A stretch of DNA of 64,000 nucleotides from Desulfolucanica intricata (GCF_001592105.1 NZ_BCWE01000014.1:1-64000); one strand, 5' to 3'; shown: positions 53,553 through 62,519, numbered from the stretch's first letter. Translations and numbers: made by a program. The notes: generated by a model from the letters alone, not told the origin.

Positions 53553-53652
53553 TATATGTAATTTATAGAATAGGTGTCCTGCCTCGAGAAGGGGGACTTA
53601 AAGCAGGTAAAATGTAGGGAATGTCCTCAAAAACCGGTTATGGTACTTGGGG

Positions 53653-53782
53653 TACATGATGATCTTAGAGCCGAAACTGCCTATTCGCTAACAGTGGGTA
53701 CTTCTTCGGGGAGTGGTTGGCGATTTGTGCATTGTCGGCCCGTTTACACTCCCGGTGCTTGTACATCGGGTTTTTTATTTTT
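53653..53782 (+). promoter_or_regulatory. second attenuator-like leader just upstream of cbiM
   Basis: A strong terminator, CCCGGTG (53751-53757) with CATCGGG (53764-53770) and T6AT5, ends 18 nt before the cbiM start. CGGGGAGTG (53707-53715) is complementary to CACTCCCG (53747-53754), which overlaps the terminator's 5' arm, so a competing antiterminator is possible. A short reading frame (53655-53690, eleven codons beginning ATGATG) precedes it. No known riboswitch class was recognised. Confidence 0.5.
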
Positions 53783-53799
53783 GGAGAGGAGACGGTATT

Positions 53800-54555
53800 T
53801 TGAAGATGCAAAAAAGGTATTTGACAGTTGTTCTCGCTATGTTATCAACCTTCTTTGTTTTTCCGGAGTATGTTTATGCCATGCATATTATGGAGGGTTT
53901 TCTTCCAATTAAGTGGAGTATTATATGGTCGCTGATTACGCTGCCATTTATTCTGGTTGGTTTACTATCTATATACAAAAAAGTGAAAGACAACCCTGGT
54001 TTAAAAATGCTGCTGGGCCTGGCCGGTGCCTTTGCCTTTGTTCTATCTGCTTTAAAATTGCCGTCGATTAGCGGTAGTTGTTCTCACCCAACCGGGGTAG
54101 GCCTGGGTGCAATTCTATTTGGTCCCTTTGCTATGAGTGTACTAGGTCTTATAGTGCTGCTTTTTCAAGCTGTGCTTTTAGCCCACGGCGGGTTAACTAC
54201 CCTGGGAGCCAATACTTTTTCTATGGCTGTGGTGGGGCCCTTTGTAGCCTATGGAGTTTACAGGGTCCTTCAGAAATGCGGGGCTCCGATGTGGCTCTGC
54301 GTATTTTTGGCGGCGGCCCTGGGGGACCTGGCAACATATGCCGTGACATCAGCGCAGTTAGCCCTGGCCTTTCCATCGGAAATCGGTGGATTTATGACTT
54401 CATTATATAAGTTTATGTCTGTTTTTGCGGTTACCCAGATTCCTTTGGCCGTAAGTGAAGGACTTTTAACTGTATTGGTCATGAATTTCCTGACGGTTCA
54501 TAGTAAAAATGAACTGGAGGAATTGTCAGTACAAACGAAGGGGGTTAAGGCGTGA
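53800..54555 (+). CDS. cbiM: cobalt ECF transporter substrate-binding protein CbiM
   Basis: Membrane S component of the cobalt transporter, 251 aa. A signal-like N-terminus ends [11 protein letters not shown]; the exposed Met-His of the mature protein is the metal site. [14 protein letters not shown] and [15 protein letters not shown] are family motifs. TTG at 53800 follows GGAGAGGAGA; longer in-frame versions overlap the leader terminator. First gene of cbiMNQO. Confidence 0.93.
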   Translation: MKMQKRYLTVVLAMLSTFFVFPEYVYAMHIMEGFLPIKWSIIWSLITLPFILVGLLSIYKKVKDNPGLKMLLGLAGAFAFVLSALKLPSISGSCSHPTGVGLGAILFGPFAMSVLGLIVLLFQAVLLAHGGLTTLGANTFSMAVVGPFVAYGVYRVLQKCGAPMWLCVFLAAALGDLATYAVTSAQLALAFPSEIGGFMTSLYKFMSVFAVTQIPLAVSEGLLTVLVMNFLTVHSKNELEELSVQTKGVKA

Positions 54556-54839
54556 GTACAGCGGCTAAGAATACTATTCTGATATTTTTGGTGCTGGCCC
54601 TGGTGGTAATTCCACTGGCTTTGCACGGAACCGCAGAATTCGGTGGGGCTGACGGGCAGGCAGAAGAGTTAATCGGTCAAATTAACAAAGATTATCAGCC
54701 CTGGTATAGTTCATTCTGGGAACCGCCCAGCGGGGAGATTGAGAGTCTTTTATTTGCAGCTCAGGCAGCTGTCGGCAGTGGTTTTATCGGCTATTATTTC
54801 GGATATGTACGGGGTAAGAAAAAACAGCAAAAGGAGTAA
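54552..54839 (+). CDS. cbiN: cobalt ECF transporter accessory protein CbiN
   Basis: A 95-aa protein with two membrane helices (about 8-27 and 68-86) and a conserved extracytoplasmic loop [12 protein letters not shown] ... [24 protein letters not shown] at 54552 overlaps the cbiM stop (GTGA). It assists metal loading of CbiM. Confidence 0.93.
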   Translation: MSTAAKNTILIFLVLALVVIPLALHGTAEFGGADGQAEELIGQINKDYQPWYSSFWEPPSGEIESLLFAAQAAVGSGFIGYYFGYVRGKKKQQKE

Positions 54840-54848
54840 AACTAAAGA

Positions 54849-55631
54849 ATGCTTTCTATTGACCAGTATGCCTATACTAATGAATTAAGAAGTTATCACC
54901 CTGGTGAAAAATTTGCTTTTACTATACTTACAATGGTTATTTGTTTGGCCGCATCTTCCATAGCTACTTCCCTGGCGGTTTTATTATTAATGTCTGCGGC
55001 GGTTATTTGGCGGGCCGGAATTCCTTGCCGGGTGTATGTCAAATATATGTCTGTTCCGTTATTTTTTCTGCTGGTCGGTGTGGCAACCATTGCTGTTGTA
55101 GTCTCTAAAGAATCTTACGCTTCTCTTTTTGGTTTTACTATAGGTGGTTTTAAGGTGGGTGTTACTTCTCAAAGTATCCGGGCTGCTGTCAGTACTCTGT
55201 CAAAATCATTGGGGGCAGTTAGCTGTTTATATTTTCTATCGCTAACTACACCGATGACAGATGTTATTTACATTTTTCGAAAAATGAAAGTACCGGCATT
55301 GTTCATCGAATTAATGACCTTGATTTATCGTTTTATTTTTGTTTTAATGGAAACAGCAGAGAAGATCTATACAGCACAATCATCCCGGTTGGGCTACTCC
55401 TCTGTTAAAATTTCCTTCTGTTCTCTCGGCAAATTAGCCTCAAATCTTTTTATGAAGTCTTTTTATAGGTCTCAACTTCTCTTTCAAGCACTTTCTGCCC
55501 GTTGTTATACGGGAGGATTAAATGTAGTTGAACCACAATATGTATTTTCATATACAAATCTGTTATTAATAGTAGTTTTGGAATTAGCGCTGGTTGCTTT
55601 AACACTTTACTCCGGAGGTGAGCTGCTATAA
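54849..55631 (+). CDS. cbiQ: cobalt ECF transporter transmembrane protein CbiQ
   Basis: T component coupling CbiM to the ATPase, 260 aa, about five membrane helices. The coupling-helix motif appears as EKIYTAQSSRLGYSS and SFYRSQLLFQALSARCYTG (Ala-Arg-Gly-like motifs). The stop overlaps the presumed AUA start of cbiO. Confidence 0.92.
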   Translation: MLSIDQYAYTNELRSYHPGEKFAFTILTMVICLAASSIATSLAVLLLMSAAVIWRAGIPCRVYVKYMSVPLFFLLVGVATIAVVVSKESYASLFGFTIGGFKVGVTSQSIRAAVSTLSKSLGAVSCLYFLSLTTPMTDVIYIFRKMKVPALFIELMTLIYRFIFVLMETAEKIYTAQSSRLGYSSVKISFCSLGKLASNLFMKSFYRSQLLFQALSARCYTGGLNVVEPQYVFSYTNLLLIVVLELALVALTLYSGGELL

Positions 55632-56479
55632 AAGAATATATTCTTGAGGCCAAAGGAGTTGAGTTTTCATATCCGGATGGAACAAAAGCTTTAAAAGATA
55701 TAAATATAGGTATAGAAAAGGGAAAGAAAGTGGCTGTTTTAGGTTCTAACGGGGCCGGGAAATCTACTCTTTTTTTGCATTTTAACGGGATTTTAAAGCC
55801 TACTAAAGGGAGTATCCGTTATAACGGAAAGGATATTTCCTATAAACATAAGCATTTAATGGAATTGAGAAAAAATGTAGGTATAGTTTTTCAAGATCCG
55901 GATACACAGTTGTTTTCAGCCAGTGTACTACAAGAAATTTCTTTTGGACCTTTAAACCTGGGGTTATCAAAAGAAGAGGTATTGAAGCGGGTTAATGAGG
56001 CTATGAGGGCGGCAGAGATAGTTGATTTAAAGGATAAACCAACCCATTTCTTAAGCTATGGCCAGAAAAAACGGGTTTCTATTGCTGACATTTTAGCAAT
56101 GGAGCCCGAAGTAATTATTTTTGATGAACCCACTGCCTGGTTGGACCCGAAGTTATCTCTACAGATTATGGAGTTATTTAATAAGTTAAATAAGGATGGA
56201 ATAACAGTAGTTTTATCTACCCATGACATTGATTTGGCTTATTCTTGGGCAGATTATATTATTGTTATGGAACAGGGACAGGTTGTAGAAGAAGGGTTTC
56301 CGGAATCTATATTTTTAAACGAGGAACTCCTTCACAATTCCGGACTGGAGAGACCTTTTATAATTGAAATGTATTTAGAGTTGGTGCGGAAAGGGTGGCT
56401 TACAGCCAATAAGCCGGTACCAAGGACGAAAGAAGAGCTGTTTGCACTTCTTGTGACTAAAGCACCGGAGGCCGTGTAA
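55628..56479 (+). CDS. cbiO: cobalt ECF transporter ATPase CbiO (apparent AUA start)
   Basis: ABC ATPase of the transporter, 283 aa. Conserved sequence begins KEYILEAKGVEFSYPDGTKAL, 34 codons before the first standard start (GTG 55730), which lies only five codons before Walker A GSNGAGKST. GGAGGTG (55615-55621) is ideally spaced for ATA at 55628, which overlaps the cbiQ stop as ATAA, mirroring the usual ATGA coupling. Q-loop FQDPDTQLF, signature LSYGQKKRVSIAD and Walker B VIIFDEPT are intact. Either a genuine AUA start or a G-to-A change or error. Confidence 0.9.
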   Translation: MKEYILEAKGVEFSYPDGTKALKDINIGIEKGKKVAVLGSNGAGKSTLFLHFNGILKPTKGSIRYNGKDISYKHKHLMELRKNVGIVFQDPDTQLFSASVLQEISFGPLNLGLSKEEVLKRVNEAMRAAEIVDLKDKPTHFLSYGQKKRVSIADILAMEPEVIIFDEPTAWLDPKLSLQIMELFNKLNKDGITVVLSTHDIDLAYSWADYIIVMEQGQVVEEGFPESIFLNEELLHNSGLERPFIIEMYLELVRKGWLTANKPVPRTKEELFALLVTKAPEAV

Positions 56480-56539
56480 AGGCGGGTTTATTGGAAATGC
56501 AGAGGGTTACTGCTAAATAATTTAATTTAACTGGTAAAA

Positions 56540-56568
56540 GGCCTTCGGGATATCCGGAGGTTTTTAAT
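56540..56568 (+). terminator. terminator of the cbiMNQO operon
   Basis: CCTTCGG (56542-56548) and CCGGAGG (56554-56560), followed by T5. Confidence 0.75.
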
Positions 56569-56578
56569 TTCTGTGAAA

Positions 56579-56623
56579 ACATATGACATATGTGTTGCCC
56601 GGGGATTTTAAAAAAATTATACT
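56579..56623 (+). promoter_or_regulatory. promoter and possible operator of the ECF sigma gene
   Basis: TTGCCC (56595-56600), 17-nt spacer, TATACT (56618-56623). An inverted repeat ACATAT-GAC-ATATGT (56579-56593) abuts the -35 element and could be an operator. I see no clear ECF-type autoregulatory promoter. Confidence 0.55.
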
Positions 56624-56691
56624 AAAGTTATGTCACAAACGGTTGATTAGCTGTGTTATATAAGTGAGAAGTAAGTTAGGGCAGGTGTACC

Positions 56692-57213
56692 ATGATGGGG
56701 GACTTACCGGTAAGTAATTTTAAAAATTTATTTGATAGCCATTACCCGGAGGTATATCGACTGCTAACTTATCTGTTGGGAAACCAGTCCGCCGCGGAGG
56801 ACTTGGCCCAGGAGACTTTTTTAAAATTATATCAGTCTCCGCCCCGAGAAAAAGAGAACCTGGCCGGCTGGTTGTTTCGAGTGGCCCGTAATTTAGCTTT
56901 TAATTATTTGCGCAGTGAAAAAGGCAGGTACAGGCGGGAAGAACGCTGTGTGCTTCAGGGGAATGAAATCACGGCAGGGTTATCTTCTGAGGAAGCATTT
57001 TTAAGGAAACAAGAAGCTGTCTTGGTTCATGAGGTACTGCAGAAGCTTACGGAAAGAGACAGAAATTGTTTGCTGCTCAAATTTTCCGGAATGAGTTATG
57101 CGGAGATTGCAGAGATTATCGGGGTTAAGCAAACATCGGTGGGAACTGTTCTTGCCCGGGCCCGGGCTAATTTTAAAAAAGAGTTTACCCGTTTGAAAGG
57201 AAGTGAACTCTAA
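56692..57213 (+). CDS. ECF-subfamily RNA polymerase sigma factor
   Basis: A 173-aa sigma-70 family protein with only regions 2 and 4. Region 2: YRLLTYLLGNQSAAEDLAQETFLKLY and WLFRVARNLAFNYLR. Region 4: LLLKFSGMSYAEIAEIIGVK with VGTVLARARANFKKE. SigW-like by order with a membrane anti-sigma factor. Its stop overlaps the next ATG (TAATG), so regulator and anti-regulator are coupled. Confidence 0.93.
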   Translation: MMGDLPVSNFKNLFDSHYPEVYRLLTYLLGNQSAAEDLAQETFLKLYQSPPREKENLAGWLFRVARNLAFNYLRSEKGRYRREERCVLQGNEITAGLSSEEAFLRKQEAVLVHEVLQKLTERDRNCLLLKFSGMSYAEIAEIIGVKQTSVGTVLARARANFKKEFTRLKGSEL

Positions 57214-58349
57214 TGTGCTGTGATGTGGGAATCCTGCAGGCCTATCTGGATCAAGAGTTGGAACCGACACGAATAGGTGAGATAGAGGCCCACCTGGCGG
57301 CTTGTGCCGAGTGCAGGCGGTTACTGGAAGAGCTCCGGGAAAATGACAGCTTTGTTACTGCTCAGCTTGAGGCTTATTCCGGTTTGTTTAATCACAAAGA
57401 TATAAAAGCCGGCGAGGCCTGGAGCAGGTTTACAGAGAATCATGTATTGAAACAAAAGAAAGCTTTTAATTTAAAGGGGGTATTCAACTTTATGAAAAGA
57501 TATAAGTTGGCAGCTGCAGTTTTTACAATGGTTTTGGCATTTGCCGTAAGTATGAGTTTTAGTTCGGTGCGCAGTTTTGCCGGGGAACTCTTAACAGTTT
57601 TTAGAGTTGAAAAGGTAGAGACAATTGACATAAATCCGAACGAGTTGGCTAAGATGCAGGAGGCCATAGAAAAGGGAGTAGGAGAAGTAGATATTGATAA
57701 CTTTGGCAATATTAAAGTAAGCGGTAAAAATACGCAAGAACCGGTTACTTTAGACGAAGCACAAAAAGCGGTAGACTTTACGATTAAGTTACCGTCTGAT
57801 TTACCCGGTGATTATTCCGAACCGGTCTTATATAAAAATACCGGAAGTACTGCCAGCTTAACTCTTGATGTTGATAATGTAAACCAGTTACTAATGTCTT
57901 TAGGTAGTTCTAAGTTATTGCCCCAAGAATTAGACAATAAAACTTTTACCCTGCATATACCGGTAGCTATCGGTGCTGAGTATACAGCTAAAAACGGTTC
58001 CCATTTAATGATTGGCCAGACCAGAAGTCCGGAGATGGTAGTGCCGGAGGGTGTTGACGTTAATGAGATTCGCAGTGCGCTGGTCTCTGTGCCCGTCCTG
58101 CCGGAAAGTCTTAAAAAGCAGCTGGTGGCAATAAATGATTGGCAGCATACAGTGCTTGTTCCCAATATTAAAGGTAGTTCCCAAGAGGTTATGGTAAACG
58201 GTGTACAGGGTGTTTTTATGAGTTCACCCAAAGACGCTCATAACGACGGAGCAGCCTTGCTTTGGCAAAAGGACGGGGTAATATATGTTATTGCCGGAAG
58301 CAGTCTCACTTTAACCCAGGCACAGTCTATTGCTGCATCCATGAGGTGA
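57213..58349 (+). CDS. membrane anti-sigma factor with DUF4367-like domain
   Basis: A 378-aa protein. An N-terminal zinc-finger anti-sigma domain has HLAACAECRRLLEEL (His-x3-Cys-x2-Cys). One membrane helix is near residues 94-115 (LAAAVFTMVLAFAVSM). A long extracytoplasmic part ends in a DUF4367-like domain (VMVNGVQGVFMSS ... LLWQKDGVIYVIAGSSLTL). Predicted to hold the upstream sigma factor until an envelope signal triggers release. Followed after 4 bp by an ABC exporter, the probable effector. Confidence 0.88.
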   Translation: MCCDVGILQAYLDQELEPTRIGEIEAHLAACAECRRLLEELRENDSFVTAQLEAYSGLFNHKDIKAGEAWSRFTENHVLKQKKAFNLKGVFNFMKRYKLAAAVFTMVLAFAVSMSFSSVRSFAGELLTVFRVEKVETIDINPNELAKMQEAIEKGVGEVDIDNFGNIKVSGKNTQEPVTLDEAQKAVDFTIKLPSDLPGDYSEPVLYKNTGSTASLTLDVDNVNQLLMSLGSSKLLPQELDNKTFTLHIPVAIGAEYTAKNGSHLMIGQTRSPEMVVPEGVDVNEIRSALVSVPVLPESLKKQLVAINDWQHTVLVPNIKGSSQEVMVNGVQGVFMSSPKDAHNDGAALLWQKDGVIYVIAGSSLTLTQAQSIAASMR

Positions 58350-58353
58350 AAAA

Positions 58354-59268
58354 ATGATTGTTGAAACAAAAAATTTAACTAAAATTTACGGGCGAAAGCC
58401 AGGATGTGAAAGGATTTGCCTCTCAGTTTCCGAGGGGCAAATCTTTGGTTTGCTGGGACCAAACGGGGCCGGTAAGAGTACCCTGGTTAAAATGCTCACC
58501 GGTCTTTTAAGACCTACTTCCGGCGAGGCCCGGCTGTTAAATCGTCCTCTTGGCGATCTGGAGGCCCGCAAAAAGATAGGCTTTTTACCGGAAAACTTCC
58601 GGTATCAGGACTGGTTAACCGGTTATGAATTATTATCTTTTCATGCTGCATTGTTTAGACTTGATAAGTCACAATTTAAGAAGAGAATTACTGAAGTTTT
58701 AGAGATGGTTGGCTTAAAGGGAAGGGAAAAACAGAAAATAAAGACTTACAGTAAAGGTATGCAGCAGCGCATCGGCCTGGCTTGTGCTCTCCTGCCTGAT
58801 CCGGATTTACTGTTTTTAGATGAACCTACTTCGGCTCTGGATCCTTTAGGCCGGCGGGAAGTACGGGAAATTATTCTTGAACTTAAAGGGCGCGGAAAGA
58901 CAGTTTTCTTAAACAGTCATTTGTTGAGTGAGGTGGAGATGATTTGTGATCAGGTGGCTGTTATTAAAGGCGGGCGAATTGTAAAAAGCGGGACGGTAAA
59001 AGAACTAACAAATCAAAATATTGAAGTGGAACTGGTGGTAGGTGGCATGAATGACCTTATCGCGAGGGGGCTTGAGGCTGCTGCCGTTAAACTAACAGTA
59101 GATGGGAATCGGCTTTGGGTCACCCTTGACAATGAGAATAATGTACCCCGCCTGGCCGAAATAGTTGTGCAAAACGGTGGGCAGCTATTTAAGTTAGATA
59201 CCAGGCAAGGTTCCCTGGAGGATTTTTTTGTGGAATTGGTCTCGGATAAGGGGGGCGGGCCGTGTTAA
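58354..59268 (+). CDS. ABC transporter ATPase (ABC-2 exporter)
   Basis: A 304-aa ATPase: Walker A GPNGAGKST, signature YSKGMQQRIGLA, Walker B LLFLDEPTSALDP and H-loop NSHLLSEV. The C-terminal extension (about 220-304) is typical of drug or lipid exporters of the BcrA/NatA type. Overlaps the permease start by 7 bp. Likely controlled by the ECF sigma factor in the same operon. Confidence 0.92.
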   Translation: MIVETKNLTKIYGRKPGCERICLSVSEGQIFGLLGPNGAGKSTLVKMLTGLLRPTSGEARLLNRPLGDLEARKKIGFLPENFRYQDWLTGYELLSFHAALFRLDKSQFKKRITEVLEMVGLKGREKQKIKTYSKGMQQRIGLACALLPDPDLLFLDEPTSALDPLGRREVREIILELKGRGKTVFLNSHLLSEVEMICDQVAVIKGGRIVKSGTVKELTNQNIEVELVVGGMNDLIARGLEAAAVKLTVDGNRLWVTLDNENNVPRLAEIVVQNGGQLFKLDTRQGSLEDFFVELVSDKGGGPC

Positions 59269-60101
59269 TCATAGCTTCGATAACTTTTAGAGAAGTTTTG
59301 CGAAAAAAAGTTTTATTGTTAACATCATTATTAAGTCTTGCTTTTTTAAGTCTATACGGTTTGGGCGTATATCATGCTAATAAAAGCTTTGACGGCACTG
59401 AAGCCCAAATGATAAAAATGGCGGTAGTTCCCCAGTTGTTTTCCATGGGACTATATTTCGGCAATTTTATTATAGCTTTTTTAGCTATTTTTAGTGCCGT
59501 AGGAGCAATTTCTACCGAGGTGGAAAACGGAATAATGCATGCTGTTCTCTCCAGGCCTATTCGGAGAAGGGAGGTAGTGCTGGGAAAATTTATTGGTTAT
59601 GGTACCATGTTGATACTGGGAGCCGCTGTGTTTTTTATTGCTATATCGCTGATTATTTCAGTAATTACCGGTTACTATATACCCGTTAAATCATCAATTA
59701 TTGCCTTAACCCTATTTTGTTTTCAGCCGCTGTTGCTGTTGGCGCTGGCTCTTTTAGGAACGGTTTTTCTTTCTACCCTGGCTAACGGAGTAGCACTATT
59801 CTCACTGTATGCTGTGGGTGTAATCGGTGGAATACTAGAACAAATCGGATATTTTGTTAAGAATATAACCCTGAAAAATTTGGGAATCATCTCAAGCCTG
59901 GTGATACCTACTGATGCAATTTACCGGAAGATTATTCATATAGTTATGTCAGCTTCAAACCTACCTCTTTTGACCATGCAACAATTGGGACCGTTTGGGA
60001 GTCAGGCTGAACCCAGCGGGCTGATGATAGGTTATTCCGTATTTTACCTCCTGGTAACTTTGGTACTGGCGGTATATATTTTTAACCGAAGGGATGTTTA
60101 G
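59262..60101 (+). CDS. ABC-2 type permease
   Basis: A 279-aa membrane protein with six hydrophobic segments. The ENGIMHAVLSRPIRRREVVLGKFIGY motif after the second segment marks the ABC-2/NosY-like permease family. GTG at 59262 overlaps the ATPase gene. Substrate unknown. Confidence 0.88.
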   Translation: MLIIASITFREVLRKKVLLLTSLLSLAFLSLYGLGVYHANKSFDGTEAQMIKMAVVPQLFSMGLYFGNFIIAFLAIFSAVGAISTEVENGIMHAVLSRPIRRREVVLGKFIGYGTMLILGAAVFFIAISLIISVITGYYIPVKSSIIALTLFCFQPLLLLALALLGTVFLSTLANGVALFSLYAVGVIGGILEQIGYFVKNITLKNLGIISSLVIPTDAIYRKIIHIVMSASNLPLLTMQQLGPFGSQAEPSGLMIGYSVFYLLVTLVLAVYIFNRRDV

Positions 60102-60154
60102 GTTACTTGACCGCCATAGTCTGCCGTGATAATTTAATACAAGAGGTGGACTAA

Positions 60155-60343
60155 ATGATGAAATATTTAATTTGGCTTTGGATACTTGTTCTGATTTTTA
60201 TGCTTCTAATGATACCGATCAAGCTGCTATCCACAAGGAATATTGTTTGCCCTGAGTGCGGCAGAAAAACCATGATTAAAAAGAAACACTTCGAAGGAAG
60301 ATGTGCTTATTGTGGGTCTATTTTAAAAAATCCTCGGCGTTAA
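60155..60343 (+). CDS. small membrane protein with a zinc ribbon
   Basis: A 62-aa protein: one N-terminal membrane helix (about 5-22) and a C-terminal zinc ribbon with CPECGRKT ... CAYCGS. AAGAGGTGG precedes the ATG. It ends inside the 3' end of the convergent LysR gene (26-bp overlap). Function unknown; position suggests an accessory to the ABC exporter. Confidence 0.7.
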   Translation: MMKYLIWLWILVLIFMLLMIPIKLLSTRNIVCPECGRKTMIKKKHFEGRCAYCGSILKNPRR

Positions 60344-61226
60344 GAGACCGGAGAAAATTTATGAAGGCTTCTGCTGCCCGGTTGAAGTATTTCCTTTTTG
60401 GATAAATAACATAGAGATTACGGTCTAAACTTACATCTTCCAAGTTTAAAACAGCCAAACTTTGCTGTCCGGCTTTTTTTTGTACCGCCCAGCGAGAAAC
60501 AAAAGAAACACCCAGGCCGGCTTCCACGGCACTGATAATCGCCTCGGTGCTTCCGAATTCAGCTACAATCATTAAATTCTCTATATTCAGCCCTGCTTTG
60601 GCCAGTTTTCCCTCAACTTCCTGTCTGGTACCCGAGTCACTTTCCCGCCAGACCAGGTTTTCGCCTGCCAACTCAGCGGCCCGTACTCCTACCCTGTTGG
60701 CAAAAGGGTGGTCCGGAGGAGTGATAAGTACCAGTTCGTCACCGGCCAGCTTTACCGAGGCTATCTTTTCGTGCTGAACCCGGGTACCCACTGCTCCCAG
60801 GTGAATCTCATGATCCAATAATTTTTGAACAACCTTGCCGCTGTCCGCTACCTCTAAAAAGGTTTTAACCTGCGGGTATTCCTTTTTGAAAGCACCGATT
60901 ATTTTAGGTAAAATATATTGGCCGGGTATGGTGCTGGCTCCGATAACTAATCTGCCTCGGATTTCAGAGACCAGTTCATTCATTTCCTCTTCCAGTTTTT
61001 CTAAGTGAGTTAATATTATCTTTGCATGTTTATAAAGCTTATTTCCGGCTTCCGTGGGAACCATCCTTCTTCCCAGACGCTCTAAAAGCTTTATTCCGTA
61101 TTGTTCCTCCAGTGCACTGATTTGTTTGCTCACTGCAGGTTGAGTTATATTTAAATTTTTGGCGGCCTTAGAGATACTGTCCATTTCAATAACAGTAGCG
61201 AAGGTGTGCAGGAAATTTATATTCAT
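60318..61226 (-). CDS. LysR-family transcriptional regulator (CysL-like)
   Basis: A 302-aa intact LysR regulator. HTH: DSISKAAKNLNITQPAVSKQISALEEQYG. Effector domain: GRLVIGASTIPGQYILP, DSGTRQEVEGKLA, FGSTEAIISAVEAGLGVSFVS. The selenium/sulfur-type CysL group is the closest I recognise. GGAGAAG precedes the ATG. Related to the frameshifted LysR gene at 24.1-25.0 kb. Confidence 0.92.
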   Translation of the reverse strand: MNINFLHTFATVIEMDSISKAAKNLNITQPAVSKQISALEEQYGIKLLERLGRRMVPTEAGNKLYKHAKIILTHLEKLEEEMNELVSEIRGRLVIGASTIPGQYILPKIIGAFKKEYPQVKTFLEVADSGKVVQKLLDHEIHLGAVGTRVQHEKIASVKLAGDELVLITPPDHPFANRVGVRAAELAGENLVWRESDSGTRQEVEGKLAKAGLNIENLMIVAEFGSTEAIISAVEAGLGVSFVSRWAVQKKAGQQSLAVLNLEDVSLDRNLYVIYPKRKYFNRAAEAFINFLRSLNAEDFLK

Positions 61227-61436
61227 ATTCTTCTCCTAAGATAAATAATTGTAAGCATATTATATAACTTTTTGTTATGTGAATAAAGCTTTGTTAGCCG
61301 GGGAAGATTTACAGTTGACTTTTGATTTAAACGGTAGAAAAATTACTATGTAGGTGCTGCTTGTGACTTTATCAAAAGGAAATCAATATTTGACAGTTAA
61401 CTTAGTGAATTAGTACATGATGGTCATAATTTACAC

Positions 61437-61465
61437 TTGCATTAGTGTGTGAAATTATATATAAT
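61437..61465 (+). promoter_or_regulatory. promoter of tRNA-Arg
   Basis: TTGCAT (61437-61442), 17-nt spacer, TATAAT (61460-61465); start expected near 61472, 24 nt before the tRNA. Confidence 0.7.
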
Positions 61466-61495
61466 ATTTTTGTGCCTTAATTAAGGCCTTTTTAA

Positions 61496-61570
<75 letters not shown>

Positions 61571-61583
61571 TAAGGAAATTTTA

Positions 61584-61630
61584 AAAAACCCGTAAATCCT
61601 TTATTTATAAGGGATTGCGGGTTTTTAATA
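61584..61630 (+). terminator. terminator after tRNA-Arg
   Basis: AAAACCCGTAAATCC and GGGATTGCGGGTTTT form a long stem ending in T5. Confidence 0.8.
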
Positions 61631-62063
61631 TTTTAGGGGGTTGGATAAAAGGTCTTTAAATACCCCTTAATTTACGTAAGTTTTCGTATCTAGTCGGACA
61701 AACTGTCGGACAAATAAGTTATAGTTTTATGTACAGAACAAAAAGAAAACTCCCTATTAATCTTATCTTTTTGATAAGGTTTTTTATTTATTAGAAGAGT
61801 CTTAAGACTGTCTCTTATTCTTTTACATTAATTAATATAATCATCCAGTAATGTCGTCCTACTTTGAGGCTCGCGATAAATTCACACTTTTAAGCTTCTA
61901 TTAAATTGTGTACATAAAATTCTCACCGCAATAGACAGTACGTTTTTTACTGACTTTACCTGAATGTATGAATTTTTTTACATTTACAAATTTCTATTTC
62001 GAAAAAATTGCAATTTGTAAAATATTAAGTTTCTAACTTTATTTTAAGTGTCTCACTGGGGTT
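61631..62063. other. non-coding stretch beyond tRNA-Arg with an integrase-tail-like scar
   Basis: About 430 bp without a gene. It contains two direct copies of GTCGGACAAA at 12-bp spacing (61693-61702 and 61705-61714) which translate as SDKLSDK followed by a stop, like the C-terminal tails of some tyrosine recombinases. A terminator-like hairpin follows (AATCTTATC 61760-61768, GATAAGGTT 61774-61782, T-rich). The rest is AT-rich with no recognisable feature. Confidence 0.4.
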
Positions 62064-62519
62064 ATGATGGAAAACCAAAAAGGAAAGGAGGTGGTTAATA
62101 TTTTAAAATCTAGGCTTATCATTACTGTTTCTGCTTCCTTATTACTATTTTTAATCGGTTGTAACAGTTCTTCAAGTAGTCCAGGACAAACACTCATATT
62201 ATTTGTGGAAAATATGCGTGAAGGCAATTATACCGAGGCTGCTCAATATGTTTCCGCTTTGACAGGAGCAGAATATAAAATGGATTTACCGACCTTTTTA
62301 ACACTAATGGCTAATGAGGGGAATCCGGACAATATTAGTAAATGGACAAACGTAGAGGTGATTTCAGAAAAAATTGATGGAACACAAGCAAGGGTCAAGG
62401 TAAAAGTAACTATAAAACCTGACGGACAAGAATTCACATATGATACAGAAATCCCTATGAGGAAAGAAGACGACGTATGGAAATTATATTTAACATCACG
62501 TGGTTACGTAAGAAAGTAG
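62064..62519 (+). CDS. lipoprotein, DUF4878-like (start uncertain)
   Basis: A secreted lipoprotein with signal ILKSRLIITVSASLLLFLIGC, lipobox LIGC. The mature part (about 115 aa) has the FVENMREGNYTEAAQYVS ... VWKLYLTSRG pattern of NTF2/DUF4878-like proteins. The first ATGs (62064, 62067) have a weak upstream site, while a strong AAAGGAGGTGG (62085-62094) sits 5-8 nt ahead of ATT at 62100, exactly where the signal peptide should begin. So translation may start at AUU. It precedes the TcpC-like gene and probably belongs to the same transfer module. Confidence 0.75.
   Translation: MMENQKGKEVVNILKSRLIITVSASLLLFLIGCNSSSSSPGQTLILFVENMREGNYTEAAQYVSALTGAEYKMDLPTFLTLMANEGNPDNISKWTNVEVISEKIDGTQARVKVKVTIKPDGQEFTYDTEIPMRKEDDVWKLYLTSRGYVRK

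Noticed and set aside
53574-53912. 112-codon reading frame between the cobalamin riboswitch and cbiM
   Set aside because: No ribosome site, runs through the terminator at 53751-53781 and overlaps cbiM out of frame. The short Cys motif CRECP looks accidental.
61474-61487. 14-nt palindrome GCCTTAATTAAGGC before tRNA-Arg as a terminator
   Set aside because: Lies between a good promoter and the tRNA, and the stem has no room for a loop; termination there would silence the tRNA.
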